From contig NC_088710.1 of the NCBI RefSeq assembly GCF_963576615.1, positions 20,455,114 through 20,519,113 of the forward strand: 64,000 bases of DNA, given 5' to 3'. The notes under the pieces are model-generated. The model was not told where the DNA came from. It saw only the letters and a list, made by a program, of their open reading frames with translations, and made no database searches. Shown here piece after piece: positions 42,971 to 55,997 of this stretch. The position numbers were made by a program, and so were the translations under genes. The DNA is from Watersipora subatra. Its lineage: Eukaryota > Bryozoa > Gymnolaemata > Cheilostomatida > Watersiporidae. The stretch's first letter is position 1, and every line of letters begins with the position of its first letter.

Positions 42971-45030
42971 ATTGTGAGACTATCTCAGAGTCAAGTTGCA
43001 ATAAATGTTGAAATATGTGATATATGTGACATTGGGGGGCAACAAGGAAGTGAGCAGTCAGGACATCAACCCCCTCAGTTTATCGAGTCCTTTGTGGATG
43101 TTGCAGAGTGCTATGAAAATTTTTCTCTCATGGGCTTACTCTTTCCGTACAACGCTTTCTCTAAAACGTGGTAGAGGAGTAGTTTTTTTTTGTGCTCGCA
43201 TATTTGATTTATCAACTGCAGATGAGATATCATCTACATTGAAAGCCCTCTCGAGTTAGCATAGGCCTCAAATTCTTCTAACCGTGGATCCTAGTTAACT
43301 GAGACTAGTAGCATCCCTTTTGAAATGGGGGATGGTCTGAAAAGATTTGGACCTCACCATTTCATGGTCAAATGGGAAGAGTGATAAAGATAGTAAATGT
43401 CTGTACTTATCTTCTATCCTGTGTGATCAGACAGCCTTTTTCCGAACCTGCCGAGACTAGCAATCTCAGATTTAGTAGTCCATTTGACTGCTTAAACAGT
43501 TAGGAGCCCATCCTCCTCACCAGTGTAATGTTTGTATATCGTCATAAGCAATAATCTGCCTTGATGTTTATGAATATGTTATATTTTATCAGTAAATTTT
43601 CACATTAAAAAACGGCATGAGTCAAGAGGACTGCTGCTGAAATACATTGGCCAAGATGGATCTGCCACAAAACTTAAATACATGTAGTACCTGTCAACTA
43701 AGGCCATGTGAATAACAGGTCATGCGAACAACAGGTGCTTGCAGTAGTGTTGGGAAAGTGTAAACCCCACACATAGATAATAAAGGTTTAAATTTTATGA
43801 AATGAGAATATGTAGAAATTTGTAATTACTTTGGCTAGTAAATACATGTAGATCATTAAAATAATTGCTGGAAAGTTTAAGTCTGCCCAGTTATGAGCAT
43901 GATTACTGAAATAATTAATAGCTTGAGTTTGCATTTTGTTCTTGCAAGTGTAGTCTGTATAGTAAGCTTGAATTAAATTCTTTAATCTTTGAAAAAACCT
44001 GTCCATAACTACAGATGTTAGGGTACATGAATACACTATTGCAAAGACAGGCCCAGATTAAGATATGGCTCTACCAAAGGGTGGAGTTTCTTCCTTTTGA
44101 CTTACGATATGCTGTTCAATATAAAATGACCTTTCCATCTCTGTTACTTCTCAACTGTTCTAAGCTGATACTGTACCATAAAACAGTGCGTTGCAAACTT
44201 TTCAACTATAGATAACAGCTAAAAGTTTGGCTTGAGGCCCCTTGGCCAGACACAGACTGCTCTTCTGAGCCCACTCATAATATTGACAACAGTATTAGAA
44301 TTGTCGGCCTTTACTCTCTGTTGCAATATCACACAGTAAAAATATAACCGCGCATGTCAATCACCTTTTACATAATTATGGACGAAGGACCAATTCACTC
44401 ATTCAAGTCAATTCATTGGTTATATACCAATGAAGTGACTTTTGACCTTAGATTACTGTCACAAAGTGGTGATGCAATGTGACAGGTTCGAGATATCTGG
44501 TGTTGTGATTGTATCCTGGTGTCTGCACAAGGCTAAGAGTTAAGACGTCCGGGTGTAATATTGCGGCTAACTATGTATAAGTAATATAGTGTCTATATAA
44601 TAATATGCCGCGGATTGCTGTGAGAGTATAAAATAATCCTTTATTGCTGACTTGTAGACATGTAGTATGTAAACTGAATTGTTATGAACTGCTATGTATT
44701 AGCTGCAGTCAGACTATTTATACCTTCTTACAATTATTCTAGAAAATTCCAGAAAATCCATTCAGGAAAAACTAGTAATAGAAAAATATTCTAAATTTAT
44801 AATCATGACTCATCAAAACATGTACAGTACATCTACATACATGTATATAGAGGGCTAATTATAATCCACTGAACTACTACTATATGATTCATCAGCGTAT
44901 TGCGCAATAGCTATTGTCATGCTATTACTTTGTTTACTATACTACATGTATACCTACTATATACAGTACTCAGAATCTGTGACAATTACGTGATCAACAA
45001 AATGGTGGTCATCTTAGATGGAACTAGTCA
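42971..45030. other. Non-coding, probably old repeat debris
   Basis: Short open frames (42905-43259) lie opposite the gypsy remnant and are not called. No intact gene or boundary-defined element was seen. Confidence 0.35.
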
Positions 45031-45041
45031 AGGTGAGCTAC

Positions 45042-45146
45042 AATAGTCACGAATAGTTGAAATAAAAGTATAAAGGTATTTTAGAATTAAAGTCACAATA
45101 GTCACGAATAGTTGAAATAAAAGTATAAAGGTATTTTAGAATTAAA
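45042..45146. repeat. Two-copy direct duplication, 53-bp unit
   Basis: The phrase acaatagtcacgaatagttg followed by aaataaaagtataaaggtat and tttagaattaaa occurs twice in tandem without difference, so the duplication is recent. Confidence 0.9.
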
Positions 45147-45369
45147 ATTTAAGTGATTCCTAGGATGGTATAACTACTTGAGATCAATTCAAAGCATCTT
45201 TCATTGTTGTAGGTGTTAATAGCTGAGAATGTTTTCAATTTTGTTCAATTGTTAAATAATGACAAGTAAATTGAAAAACATTTTAACAATGTTTTTGTCA
45301 AAAACTAATCACAAAGTCTTCCTTTTCTAGGTCAACAGCATAGACTGAAACAGCTTTTCGTAAATGAAG

Positions 45370-45800
45370 TTCTTACAATGTTGGATAATTCTGATCTGGA
45401 GATATATCTAAACATATATGTATACATATTTTAAACTGCATTTAAAACACGCTACAACAACCGCAAAGCATTGTTCACACAATGACACAAAAGAAATGCC
45501 ACCAAACTCAGCAAATGAATTTGGCGATTAAAAGACTCCACTATTGACTATTCTATCAACTGGAGAATACTGGAAGAGTCAATCCCACTCACTAATGTCT
45601 CTAGATACTGTGCTTTGTGCCTAAAAGAAAAGTTTTACATCATATACAGAGCACGTCTAGCATCTCTAAGCAGATGCAATGAACTCATCAGTGCTGCAGA
45701 CACGCTAGCAAGTGTTACCGTATAGTCAAATTTTAAAACTAGATGTTTCTATGAAGCCTTCAACAAGCATAATCATCCAGCTACAGAGTTTTAGTAGTTT
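45370..45800 (+). pseudogene. Penelope-like retroelement C-terminal (GIY-YIG-end) remnant
   Basis: The plus strand, with a few stops and shifts, gives Ala-Leu-Phe-Thr ... Ile-Trp-Arg-Leu-Lys-Asp, then Ile-Asn-Trp-Arg-Ile-Leu-Glu and Ser-Arg-Tyr-Cys-Ala-Leu-Cys-Leu-Lys-Glu-Lys-Phe, and Leu-Ala-Ser-Leu-Ser-Arg-Cys-Asn-Glu-Leu-Ile-Ser. This order (Trp-x-Leu-Lys, Cys-x-Leu-Cys-x-x-Glu, Asn-x-Arg-x-Glu-Leu) is typical of the region after the GIY-YIG endonuclease of Penelope-like elements. The reverse transcriptase part is not visible. Confidence 0.65.
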
Positions 45801-48249
45801 TAAGAGTTGTAGCTACGTACATGTATATAATAACCAAAACTGGTAGAAACACTTTACCTGAAGATTTCTCTCAGCAAGCATGAAACTACATTTACTAGTT
45901 ATAAAGCGTTTGATCTAAAGTAATAGTCCGTTTACCGATTTTATGTATATGTACATGTATATATACCCCTAATGATTGTTGATGTCTTGTTAAGCCACAA
46001 ATTTTTCTCCTTTCAACTTTAAATATACACTGAATTTGGGGATGCAAAGTAGTTGCATTTTTACTCTTTACCTGTAAATACCTTTCTGTACAGTTAACTT
46101 CGGGAATTTCTCCACTGGTTCTTGAGAAGGATTATCTTCAGACTCGTCTGGACTGAATTATAGGCAGTGCGACAGAAAACATTAAAGGTGAACTTACACT
46201 ATTAAAATGATGCAAATGGAAATAATATCAATGTAAAGCTAAGACATCCAGCGTCAATTTGATGTAATATTTCTTTTTGGAGACCTAATCACTCCAGAGA
46301 TATAATAGTTTTAATGAGGTCCTTCCTTGGAACGCTCAGATTCAAGCGAAAGCTTGAATCTTGAGCTTGAAAAAGCTCAAGATTCAAGCGATTCGACATG
46401 TATAGTTGCGCTTCGGCAAAGAGACCAACAGAATAGAGACACGTAACGCTGCAATTTGAACGCAATAGCTGATATCAATAACGAGAATAAGGTAGACACG
46501 CAACTAGTGACATCATTTCGGCATGCTTTTTTTTTAATGTTTTAACCACGATAACATTTTTGTCAGTTTTAATTTTGAAACATTCTGGCAGTCAGACCTC
46601 CTCAAACATCAAAACCAATGATAGAAAATACTAAAAATTTTAGATAAATTCTACTACATTTCTGTGTAAGTTTATCTCTAAGTCACACTCTAAGTCAGTC
46701 TTTGGTAGAATTGGTATAAGGTGTTTGTGCAGGGCAGAGTTTATCTGCTTATCATTTACTTTACACATAATTGACTTTACTATTTTTGGTTTTTGTCTCA
46801 TTGTGTAAATAAAGTTAATATTTATCTTATATAGGTACACAACATGACTCAATCGGCAAAATGGCCAAGGTGTACATTCGTCAAATTTTGCATCATGTGT
46901 TGGGAATTTGGTGTGATGAGGTGATTTTAAAGTGAAGTTTGGTTATACAGTTTAACCATATATGAGCTAACCATGTATACAAGTTGGTTAACAACATTTT
47001 TAGTTATGTACCTGTTTGAAATGAAGTTATTGTCTATGCAGTAATATACATGTATATACATGGATAAATTTAACATTTTTTTTGGCTCATTTTAGGTGAA
47101 CTGAGTAATTAACCTATGAAAGATCTTCTTTCATAGGTTACTAATGAGCACTGACCTGCCAATTGTAAAAATATTTTTGGTGCCAACAAGTAATGAAATG
47201 CAAAAAAATTTAAGAAAACTATGAAAGCAGACATCAAATTGTATAAATAAAAATACACAATAAAGTGTATATTATATATATAGGCCTACAATATTAGAGC
47301 ACATGTTTTTAAAAAAATCAACATCCCTTTCTTTAGTATTAAATTCCTTTTAACTTGTTGTAAACAAAAAATTATCAAAATACTCAATCCTTGTACTAAT
47401 ATTCAAAATTTAAAATGTGGTTGTAAATTGGTAGTTCTTTTAGGGAATATACGTCAACTGTTGTATGATTTAAAATGCTAAAGTTAAACTACAGTGATGT
47501 CTAAGGTAGGCTTAATAGCAAAAAGAGTACATTGTGGAGATAGGTACACAGGTACCTATCGTACCGTGTACTTGAACTGCGTAGGGTAGTGAGTAAGCCC
47601 ACTTTCAGGCGTGCCCTCAAGCTGTACCTCTTGAGCGGTGACTAAATAGTTTCTGGCTGCTTGCTATTAACTTGTGGCCCAGCACCTTGACTAGCAATGC
47701 TACTGCGCAGTTTGGGCCTCATCATTATTTCTTTTGTTTTTTTTTCTGTTTTCATATCTTTTGATGAAATCAATCAAACAAACAAACAGTGAGTATATAA
47801 GTGCAGATAAGCCAACAGAGCTTTCTTCTGCATCTCTCTAAAGCAGTCATCAACAAGACAGTCACATGTTATTTTAGAAAATCTCGAATTATGCCAAAAA
47901 GTAAGCATTTTTTAATAATTATTTGGACCACTCTCCTAAAATTGGTGTCAAACAGACATTTTGCATATGTTATTGCTATAAGATTACAGCATGTGATATA
48001 ATATAACTAGGGGAAATCAGCTTATAAACAGTGATAGGTAATATAGTTGTCTGCCACTTGCCATTAGCCTGACACATTGCCATTAGCCTGGCGCATTGCA
48101 AATGGCTAATTAGCGTAAGCTGGTAACCTAAATTGCTAAACTTACTAATATGAGCCGTGAGAGCAAGCTTTAGTGACATTGCGTAACACAGAGTGCTATG
48201 TCTATTTTAACCTAAATAACGGCTCATATCACCTCAGAATTCAATACAT
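45801..48249. other. AT-rich non-coding stretch with hairpins and a possible SINE tail
   Basis: Contains nested inverted repeats at 46340-46395 (GATTCAAGC / GCTTGAATC and AAGCTCAAGATTC), a perfect hairpin at 47110-47140 (14-base arms), and at about 47575-47790 a GC-richer segment ending in gatgaaatcaatcaaacaaa, a common type of retroposon 3' tail. No gene is seen. Confidence 0.5.
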
Positions 48250-48405
48250 CTCACGTAGCTTAGTTGGTAAGATATTTGCCTGATAAAGGGAGATTCCGAG
48301 ATCAAACCCAGCATGAAACGGCTATTTTACTCCTAAATTTTAATAGCTATAGCTGGACAAACCGAACTACAGACACACAAACTTTGAGATTTATATATAT
48401 AGATG
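48250..48405 (+). mobile_element. tRNA-derived SINE
   Basis: A tRNA-like head with box A (TAGCTTAGTTGG, 48256-48267) and box B (GAGATCAAACC, 48298-48308) at tRNA spacing is followed by an unrelated body ending in aaactttgagatttatatat, a 3' tail seen in many invertebrate retroposons. The head does not fold as a clean functional tRNA, so a SINE is preferred. Confidence 0.7.
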
Positions 48406-48489
48406 TATTCTGTAATAAAATATTATGTAATACATTATAATACAAGCTGGATGCCTGGCGTTAGTCAGCACCTTAAAATTCAAGCCAAA

Positions 48490-48790
48490 AGAAATTAGGA
48501 TATTAAATAACTCATTTAATATCCCAGGCAATAAATCAAAAAATGCTATCCACTTTTTAAAACATTTCTCTAAATTAAAGCGTCAATTGTGATCCGGGAT
48601 GCTAATACAAACCTCTTCTATTTTGGCTTAATTTATGATGATATAATAAATTAAGCAAAAATAATATCATTATAATTAAGCCAATATATTAAATTAGGCC
48701 CATAATATATGATAACGGCAATATATATGTTGCTGTTATCATATATTCTGGATATAATATATGATAACAGCAACATATAAATCGTATATA
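48490..48790. repeat. Cluster of AT-rich palindromes
   Basis: Includes GGATATTAAA...TTTAATATCC (about 48500-48525) and three alternating copies of atatatgataacagcaa / ttgctgttatcatatat (about 48704-48780) that can form cruciforms. Confidence 0.7.
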
Positions 48791-49233
48791 CTAATGAATT
48801 CCACTTTTTTATTGTTTGTCTGTCTGTTAGTCTGTGTAAATACTATGTGTTTCCATATTTTTTAACTGATTTCATCCAAAATTCCCACACAATTATATGC
48901 TCCGTGCCTTCTGCCAGGTCAGTACAATATTTGGTCTCAAAACACTGTCTGGTTTCTGAGAACCTCCATCCTAAACACCCACCTGCAGACTATCTGATTG
49001 AAATATGAATGAATCAGTGGCAACACCAGTCTAACGGCTAGTATTTACTATGCATATTGAAATGTAGAATAGTGCATGACAAATCCTTAAAAAGTTATAA
49101 CGCAAGCTATAACACTTTGGGTTTGGGTTTGTCCAACGGTTTGACACTACAGTTTGGGTTTGTCCAACCTGTCACTCTAAACTCTACAGAAGTGTTCGGA
49201 TGAAGAGGAAGCATCTGGCTGTCTAAAAATATA

Positions 49234-50152
49234 CAGTACACCCTCAGGATACGATTTTGATCCGTTCCTGGGTTGACATTGTAAGGTGAAACGATCGTAT
49301 GTAGGGGTATAGAAACCATTGTAATTAGCCTATATAATGCAAACATCCCCTGATAAAAATCATCAACATTTTATATAAGCACTGTGCATATTAAAAAATA
49401 GTAACAAAATAGTAACTATAGTTGCCTACAGTAACTTTAGAGGATTTAGTGGTTATGGTTTGCAATAAAACGTAACATTATAATGTCTCATGTGAAGTAC
49501 ATACCACGGAGAGTTCTTACCTTCAAGGCAGGCGTACGTATAACATAAACTTTGAACTCACCTCAAATAAGTTTAGCTTACTAAACACACACTTGAAGCT
49601 AAGTTTTGGTATTTATTTTTTAACTATTTTACTGGAGTTCAACTTTTTATCACTAAAATTGTACCATTTATCAGTTTCTGCTTCGCTTTTACTATAACTT
49701 TTAGCGGACCTGCTTAAAACCTTTTGCAACCTAATTTGGCAAAAAAGTCCAAACAATGTTTTTTTAATGAAGTGGATTGTTGTTAACAGATTAAGAGAGG
49801 TTGTCTAACCATTGACCTTCAGTTTGAAGGAATTGCAACTCTAACTTGGCTACTGATTTCAAAGGGAAAACATTACCATTTTACACATGAGAGTTGCTGA
49901 GCTGAAAGATATCAGTCATTGTATCTATTTTAAGCGTTGTGAAAATGTGTTCGGCTAACAGCATTTCGGTGTCTTTATTATTTTGACGTACGTAATAAGC
50001 ATACCGGCGTCCAAATTTGAACTCGATTGAAAATTTTGTTGAATTCGTATGGTGAAATAAGATTCATTTGATGAGGTGAAAAAATCGTCATGCTCCACTT
50101 CGTAAGGAGAAAATATTGTATACTGGGGTAATCATATCCTGAGGGTGCACTG
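49234..50152. mobile_element. TA-flanked MITE with CAGT ends
   Basis: The left end, CAGTACACCCTCAGGATACGA, is the inverted match of the right end (TCATATCCTGAGGGTGCACTG). TA flanks both sides (49232-49233, 50153-50154). CAGT termini and TA duplication are typical of Tc1/mariner-type elements. The 919-base body has no transposase. Confidence 0.85.
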
Positions 50153-50177
50153 TAGTTACATATTTATTGTAAATATT

Positions 50178-50730
50178 TATATATATATATGTATATGGGA
50201 CGAGTATGGCCTTAATAAACCACAACACTGGTGGGAAGCTCCTGGTAGGTCAATGAAAATGACCGCACTAAGATCCTCTAGGACTTCTACATCCGGACTG
50301 ACAAGCATGTCCTGGCAAACCAACCAGATATAGTGGTGGTGGACAAGGAGAACAAGAGAGCTACTATTAATAATAATAAATATAGCAGTACCCAATGACT
50401 ACAATATAGCCAGCAAAAAAAAGAAAAAGTAAAGAAATATCTCCCTCTTGGAGAAGAGATTGAAAAATGCTGGGATGTAAGAACAACGGTAATCCCAGTA
50501 GTCATTGGAGCACTGGGTGCAATAACACCGGCACATCAAATGTGGCTTGCCCAGATACCAACAGCAATCAACTCAGGTGAGTCGCAAAAAAGTGCGCTAT
50601 TGGGAACAGCTAAGATTTTGAGGCGAGTGCTCAAACTCCCAGTTCTCTGGTAGGAGACCCGAGTTAGAGCAGAAACTACCACCCATACGGGTTAATCGAG
50701 GTGAGGAAACAATTTTTTTTATATATATAT
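50178..50730 (+). pseudogene. R2-like LINE 3' end (truncated)
   Basis: Starting about 24 bases after the MITE, the plus strand gives Tyr-Gly-Leu-Asn-Lys-Pro-Gln-His-Trp-Trp. After a frameshift it gives Asn-Gln-Pro-Asp-Ile-Val-Val-Val-Asp-Lys, then Pro-Leu-Gly-Glu-Glu-Ile-Glu-Lys-Cys-Trp, Ile-Pro-Val-Val-Ile-Gly-Ala-Leu-Gly-Ala, and Ala-Leu-Leu-Gly-Thr-Ala-Lys-Ile-Leu-Arg. This is the C-terminal endonuclease region shared by R2/NeSL-type non-LTR elements. It is 5'-truncated and carries stops, followed by a short 3' UTR. Confidence 0.75.
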
Positions 50731-52479
50731 AAATATTACAATTATTATGAAGCGCTAACCACGAATTACGGAGCAGTCGTAGTTCAGTAGACCGTTAGTA
50801 GTTTTAGGAAGGGCATCCAGCAACAATCGCTTCTGTGCCAAACCCCATGCGCAGATTATTACAGTATATTTAGCTCCAGGATAAATCTGGTTCGGAATAA
50901 ACTGCCATACATGCAGCAGGGGAGGAATGAAACTAATGAATAATTAATAAAATGAATAATTAATATAAAAAAACACATTCCTGTGTGATAACAAGTATCT
51001 TAATTTAGCACCAAGACTTTAGACGAAGTGTGATAAGTTTTGTGTGAAGAGAGTGCATAACTCCGCTATAGTTCAAATTCATGACTACTAGGTGCTCAGA
51101 TTTACCTAAGGAAGGTTACTCAAATCTGTACATGCACTGACTTGACTAAACTGAATAGTGTGATACAACATGATACTCGTCTCAGCAGTTCTGTAACAAC
51201 TGCTGCCAAAATAGAGTTGAATTCATAACTTAAGCACTGATGCAGTACTGATGATGTTACAGTAGATGCAAACTCAAAATATTACCAGATACCCTGAGAA
51301 GGCAACTCTCAGTGATGGACCACATTCAAAATTCCATGCAGCCGGTATAAATATAAGCACACATCTTTTGACCTCGACACTTCAGAAGGTACATTATATG
51401 TATATTCCAATGCTTTATATTGTATATTCTGAAAGAATTTACTGTAGTTGTACATGCAGACATGGCCTTAACATGTTGTACTGGTAATCACTAGGCGTGC
51501 GAGATGCCGAGTCATCTCAAAGATGCCAAAATGGTTCTAAATCCTTAAAAAATCAGCAAAATAATTGTGCTGATTTTCTAATGAACTAAATTATTTAGTT
51601 CATTAGAAAATCATCAAAATTCTTAGGGCATGTTATCAGTGAGCAATGTTTGTATTCGGACTCAACTGTGTACAGGGCAATTTGAAGGGGCTGAACTATA
51701 CACTGAGTTATAATGGATAAATTTTGCCAGTAACTTGATTGGCCAATCCTTCCGTGAAATTGTTACTGTTGACCTATTAAGTTCTGTTCCATATTCAATA
51801 TTTTTACATATTATTAACTAACGTGGAATAGAGTTGTGCTATCACTAAATACTGTCCCTATTCTATTGTAATCATGATCATTGTTTGATTTATAGGTATT
51901 GCTGGTGACATTATGAAATAGCAATACAAAATTACACCCATTTTTAAATTGACATTTGGTCAAAAAACAATTGTTTCAATTTACTTTCTTATCACCTGTA
52001 TAATAAAAATATTAACAAGTGTTAAGGCTAACTCACCAATTGTGACTAACTTGGTAACCGCTAACTCACCCCTTCTTTCATTTACATCTGCCAGTCTAAT
52101 TAGAATGCAATCCGAATGAGGTAGGATGCAGTTCAGTCAATATCGAACATGGTTTATCAAGGTCGAGTCAGGGTCATTCAATTAAGAGCCTCCGTCTACA
52201 AGCCGCAGTCATTTTTTCAGATTCATGAACCAGATGCATGTAGGTAAATTATCTCCTAAGAGCTTAAAGCTAACTATGTCGCTAAAATCACTGCTGAGCT
52301 AAAGATAATAGATATGATATAAAAATAATAATAATAGATATGGGATATCCATCTGACTGAACATATTATTAAAGATTTCAAGATAGAATTCTCCAAAACT
52401 TTTTGTCATAAACATTATGGTGCACAGAAACCAATTATTATCATGAGCAGCACCTTAAACTAAGGTGTAGAAAGTGTGC
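50731..52479. other. Non-coding stretch with one long perfect palindrome
   Basis: At 50780-50880 the text gtagttcagtag...gaagggcatccagcaacaatc...gccaaaccccatgcgcag looks like other retroelement debris. At 51571-51613 a perfect palindrome (arms of 19 bases or more, TGATTTTCTAATGAACTAA) occurs. No gene was recognised. Confidence 0.5.
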
Positions 52480-53680
52480 TATTTAAACTATAACCAACTT
52501 CATCGCCTCAAAGTCAAGAACTCTAGCAGACACTGAGTCCAGATAGTCACCTATTGAGGAACAGCTAGGAAATGCTTCAAGTTCAAGATGTGCATTTCAG
52601 GACATAAAGATATAGCAATTAAAACTTATCATAAACTAGTTGATCCACTATCAATTCCTACTATCACTTACTTTAAAACCAAATTTAGAGACAACAACTC
52701 CAAAGACTGAAATATTCATTCACTGCTACGCGTGTCTCTGGTAAACGCAACAACATAGCCCATCGAACAACTTCTATCAAAGACAAATATTGAAGACGAA
52801 TAGATAGCTGCTAAGTCTACAATCAAAGGACTTTGTTAATGAACACTTACTATATAAGCTGAAAACTAAACAGCACGAGCACACAATTCTGCGACAGATG
52901 ATACACTCCGTCAACTGTAAATGGCTTCGCTATCTTTAGAATGTCAAACCAAACTGCCTAAAGAAAACTAAACTCACTCTAATCAGCAACCTGCTACTGT
53001 ATATGAAATAGTAACATTGATTGGTGAAAGAAGTGAAACTCTAAAACACACTCATACAGCTCCTCTCGTAATAAACAAATGCACAAAAGAGCTTGTCAGT
53101 TTGTATGGTGGCAAGAAAAAGCCGAGACCATAGTGCTTCCAGACCTACCGTGGCAGTGTGTCAGCACAGATCTTTTCCACTATAAGAAACACTAATGCAA
53201 TCAACTACTAATTCACATATGTGCATGAAAGACTTTTGGCTCTTCAGTGTGATAAACACTGATGTTATTCACTCATTAAAATTCATATTTGCTAGACATG
53301 GATTACCAGAAACTGTCACGTCAGATAATGGCCATGTCAGATAATGGCCCTGTCAGATAATGGCCCTGTCAGATAATGGCCCTGTCAGATAATGGCCCTG
53401 TCAGATAATGGAACAAAAGAGGTTCATTGCAAGTAAAAAAAATCCATACAAAGCTGTGACTGAAAACTCATCTCAATGCTAAAGAATAAGCTAAACTTGA
53501 TACAAGCGATCCAGTATGTGTGCACCAGGCCTGTTACTGTCACCGATCACTAATAATCAATGCTGTCTCTAGAACTGAATACAGAAGCAAGGGGCTCACT
53601 GCCAAGCTTAGTCCCAAGTTCGCCGTCTCGTGGTGAAACAGCAGCTCCCAAACCAATGTCAGCCACTTTCAGTGCTACTA
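52480..53680 (+). pseudogene. Ty3/gypsy pol remnant (RNase H and integrase)
   Basis: The plus strand gives Ser-Arg-Thr-Leu-Ala-Asp-Thr-Glu then Ser-Pro-Ile-Glu-Glu-Gln (end of reverse transcriptase/RNase H, about 52515-52560). Later come Leu-Pro-Asp-Leu-Pro-Trp-Gln-Cys-Val-Ser-Thr-Asp-Leu-Phe (integrase, about 53138) and Phe-Ala-Arg-His-Gly-Leu-Pro-Glu-Thr-Val-Thr-Ser-Asp-Asn-Gly (about 53288). Many stops and frame changes; no LTR found. Confidence 0.75.
53320..53410 (+). repeat. 16-bp tandem repeat within the integrase Asp-Asn-Gly motif
   Basis: The sequence tgtcagataatggccc occurs about five to six times head to tail. It is the codon stretch for Ser-Asp-Asn-Gly-Pro of the integrase core, multiplied by a period that breaks the frame. 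Confidence 0.9.
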
Positions 53681-55995
53681 CCAACAGCACACATTGAAAG
53701 TCATTTTGGGTATCACATTATCTTAATTATTGGAAATTTAGATGCTGAAATTAAAATTGATAACATGGAGTGTTATTTTTTTAAGTTGACCAAGCCTGTA
53801 TTTCTATGTGGGTACAAAGGGTCATGCGCTATTGTGTATAGTTCTAGGCAAGAGCTTTGCTATTGTTGTGATAACCTATAACAGTTTGATGATGGGTACA
53901 ATATTTCCTGAACATACACACTTTGTCTTTTGTAACTAAAAAGGTGAAAAAACCTATTAAACTGGCTGTTCATTAAAGCTTCATCAAATCAATATGCGCA
54001 TTATAATAGTTTTGTAGATTTTAACAAGCAATACTTTCTGTTTGTCTCTCAAAGCAGTGGGTAGATTTATTTTATAAAGTAATTAGTTGTACTGTGTGTG
54101 GCACAGTGTGTGTTGTCAGATGTGTTAATCAAGACATCTGACTGAGCCATAACTAAATGGACCCATAGTCTGAGAAACAAGACATTAACCTTTTTATATG
54201 AATTGTACTAAGTCACAACTAGCGGGTAACGAATGAACTCAAACCAAAAAGACTTGAGAGTCATAAAAACAATTTTAGTTGTTTTTCAGAGCCTGTATTC
54301 CAATATTCAACAATGCGAATTTAATACAAACATTGACCTTTTTTTCATATCCTCATGGTTAATGAACTTAGTTTTTTTGTCAGTTCAAGCAGGTTACAAT
54401 GATATGCTTCGAGTAGACTACTACCAGTGCAACTAGTAGCACTGTAAGATCCTGTCCTCAATCTACAAGTCTGAGAAACGCTAGCATCTAACTTCTTTCT
54501 AACCATTCCTTCTAGCAACATCATTCAGGTCAACTAGAACCTTAAAAAAACCACAGATAAACAATATTTGAATTTAGCCATTTTCATACATTCAATGACA
54601 TAGTAAATCTAGATGTATGCTCAAAATTCATTGTACTTTTTAGCATTACAAATAAGTATCAAAGTTGACGCGCAACAAAATTCACATTACAGTTATTTGG
54701 TATCATAAGATTCACCATGTCTTACTCTGCTGTGTTGTAGGTTCAAAATATGTGAACATGTGATTACTAGCTCTTAAAAGCTAAAAAGCGAACAGTTAAT
54801 AGCAGTCTTCACGATTAGCGATCTTCCGTAGTCTTCCGTAAGCCCAACAACTGAAGTATGCTCTCTACATATGTTAGAGAACCAGAAAGGTACTTTAAAG
54901 CATGTAGAAAAGAATGTAGGTGGAGACGTAACTATTTTACTACTAATTAAAAAGGTTCAGCATTTATGACTCTAAGGCTTGTACAATAATTGCAAGTTGA
55001 TTATGCATGCTATGACATGCAGCAAATTTGTCTCAGTATGATAATAATAATATTAATATTTCTTTTTATGGTTTATACATATAAAATTGGATATTTTGTA
55101 GTCTTGTATACACAAGTGTATATTTTGCCAGATCCAACCAGTTTATGTATAGGTCGGTGTTACCAGTGTATAATTAAATTTTGTAATGGCTATGCCGACA
55201 ACTTTTCCATTATTAGGAGAGATTATATGAGCCACCCACTTTGGTGAAAGACTAGATCTGCTTTCAAAACTGGAAAAAGTTTGGAGTACAATGACAATTT
55301 ATACAAAATGACAGTGTAAACTACGCAAGACAAATTTTATTATGTTTATGAAACATAATTGTATATGATTCACTAAATGTTATACCTTATGTAGTAGCAA
55401 TGTTTCTATCTTAATAAATAATATGTATTTATGTTATTAAATTATAATTATATATTAAATTATTAAATATACTAAATATATTAAAATCATTTATAAATAT
55501 AAATAAAGCCTTTATATTTATAAATAATTTTTTGTCAGTGAGGAGAAGAATCCATCAAGTTTTCAAGGCTGTGAAAACGGAATAAAATGACTACTTCCTG
55601 TATTTTAAAATTAATATGCTGGTGAAAGCATTTTTGGGAAGAGTTTAAAAGCGCCTCAAACCTATAGTATTAACGGATTAAAATAACATTCAAATATTAA
55701 AACAGCTTAAAATACTTTTATCCACGCCTGTTTGTCCTACGCCTTTGCTTCAACTTTTTAATAGCATTCAGAAACCTGCCTAACAACACAAAAATGGTAA
55801 AAATAGGTACACAGATGCAGAAATTTAGAGTTGTCCTAGCTGTAAAACTTCACACATATTTTTCATCAACCAATAAAATGCCAGAAGAAAAAACTCCTAT
55901 CAAGTTTTTCTGCATAAATAATAATATCAGTGTATTACAAGCTATTTAATTATACACAATATATATACTATATATAATACATACACAATATTATA
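53681..55995. other. AT-rich non-coding stretch
   Basis: Holds the lone repeat end at 54660-54835 and strongly AT-rich DNA at 55395-55530. The open frames at 53630-53881, 54233-54436 and 54990-55247 show no family signature and are not called. Confidence 0.4.
54660..54835 (+). mobile_element. Single end of the 38034-38906 element family
   Basis: About 175 bases match the left end of the element at 38034 (aaagttgacgcgcaacaaaa ... gcagtcttcacga). The partner inverted end is not found nearby, so this is a solo or truncated copy. Confidence 0.75.
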
Positions 55996-55997
55996 TA

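Noticed and set aside
48250..48322. Functional tRNA gene
   Set aside because: Box A and B are present, but the arms do not pair well and a retroposon-type body and tail follow; called a SINE.
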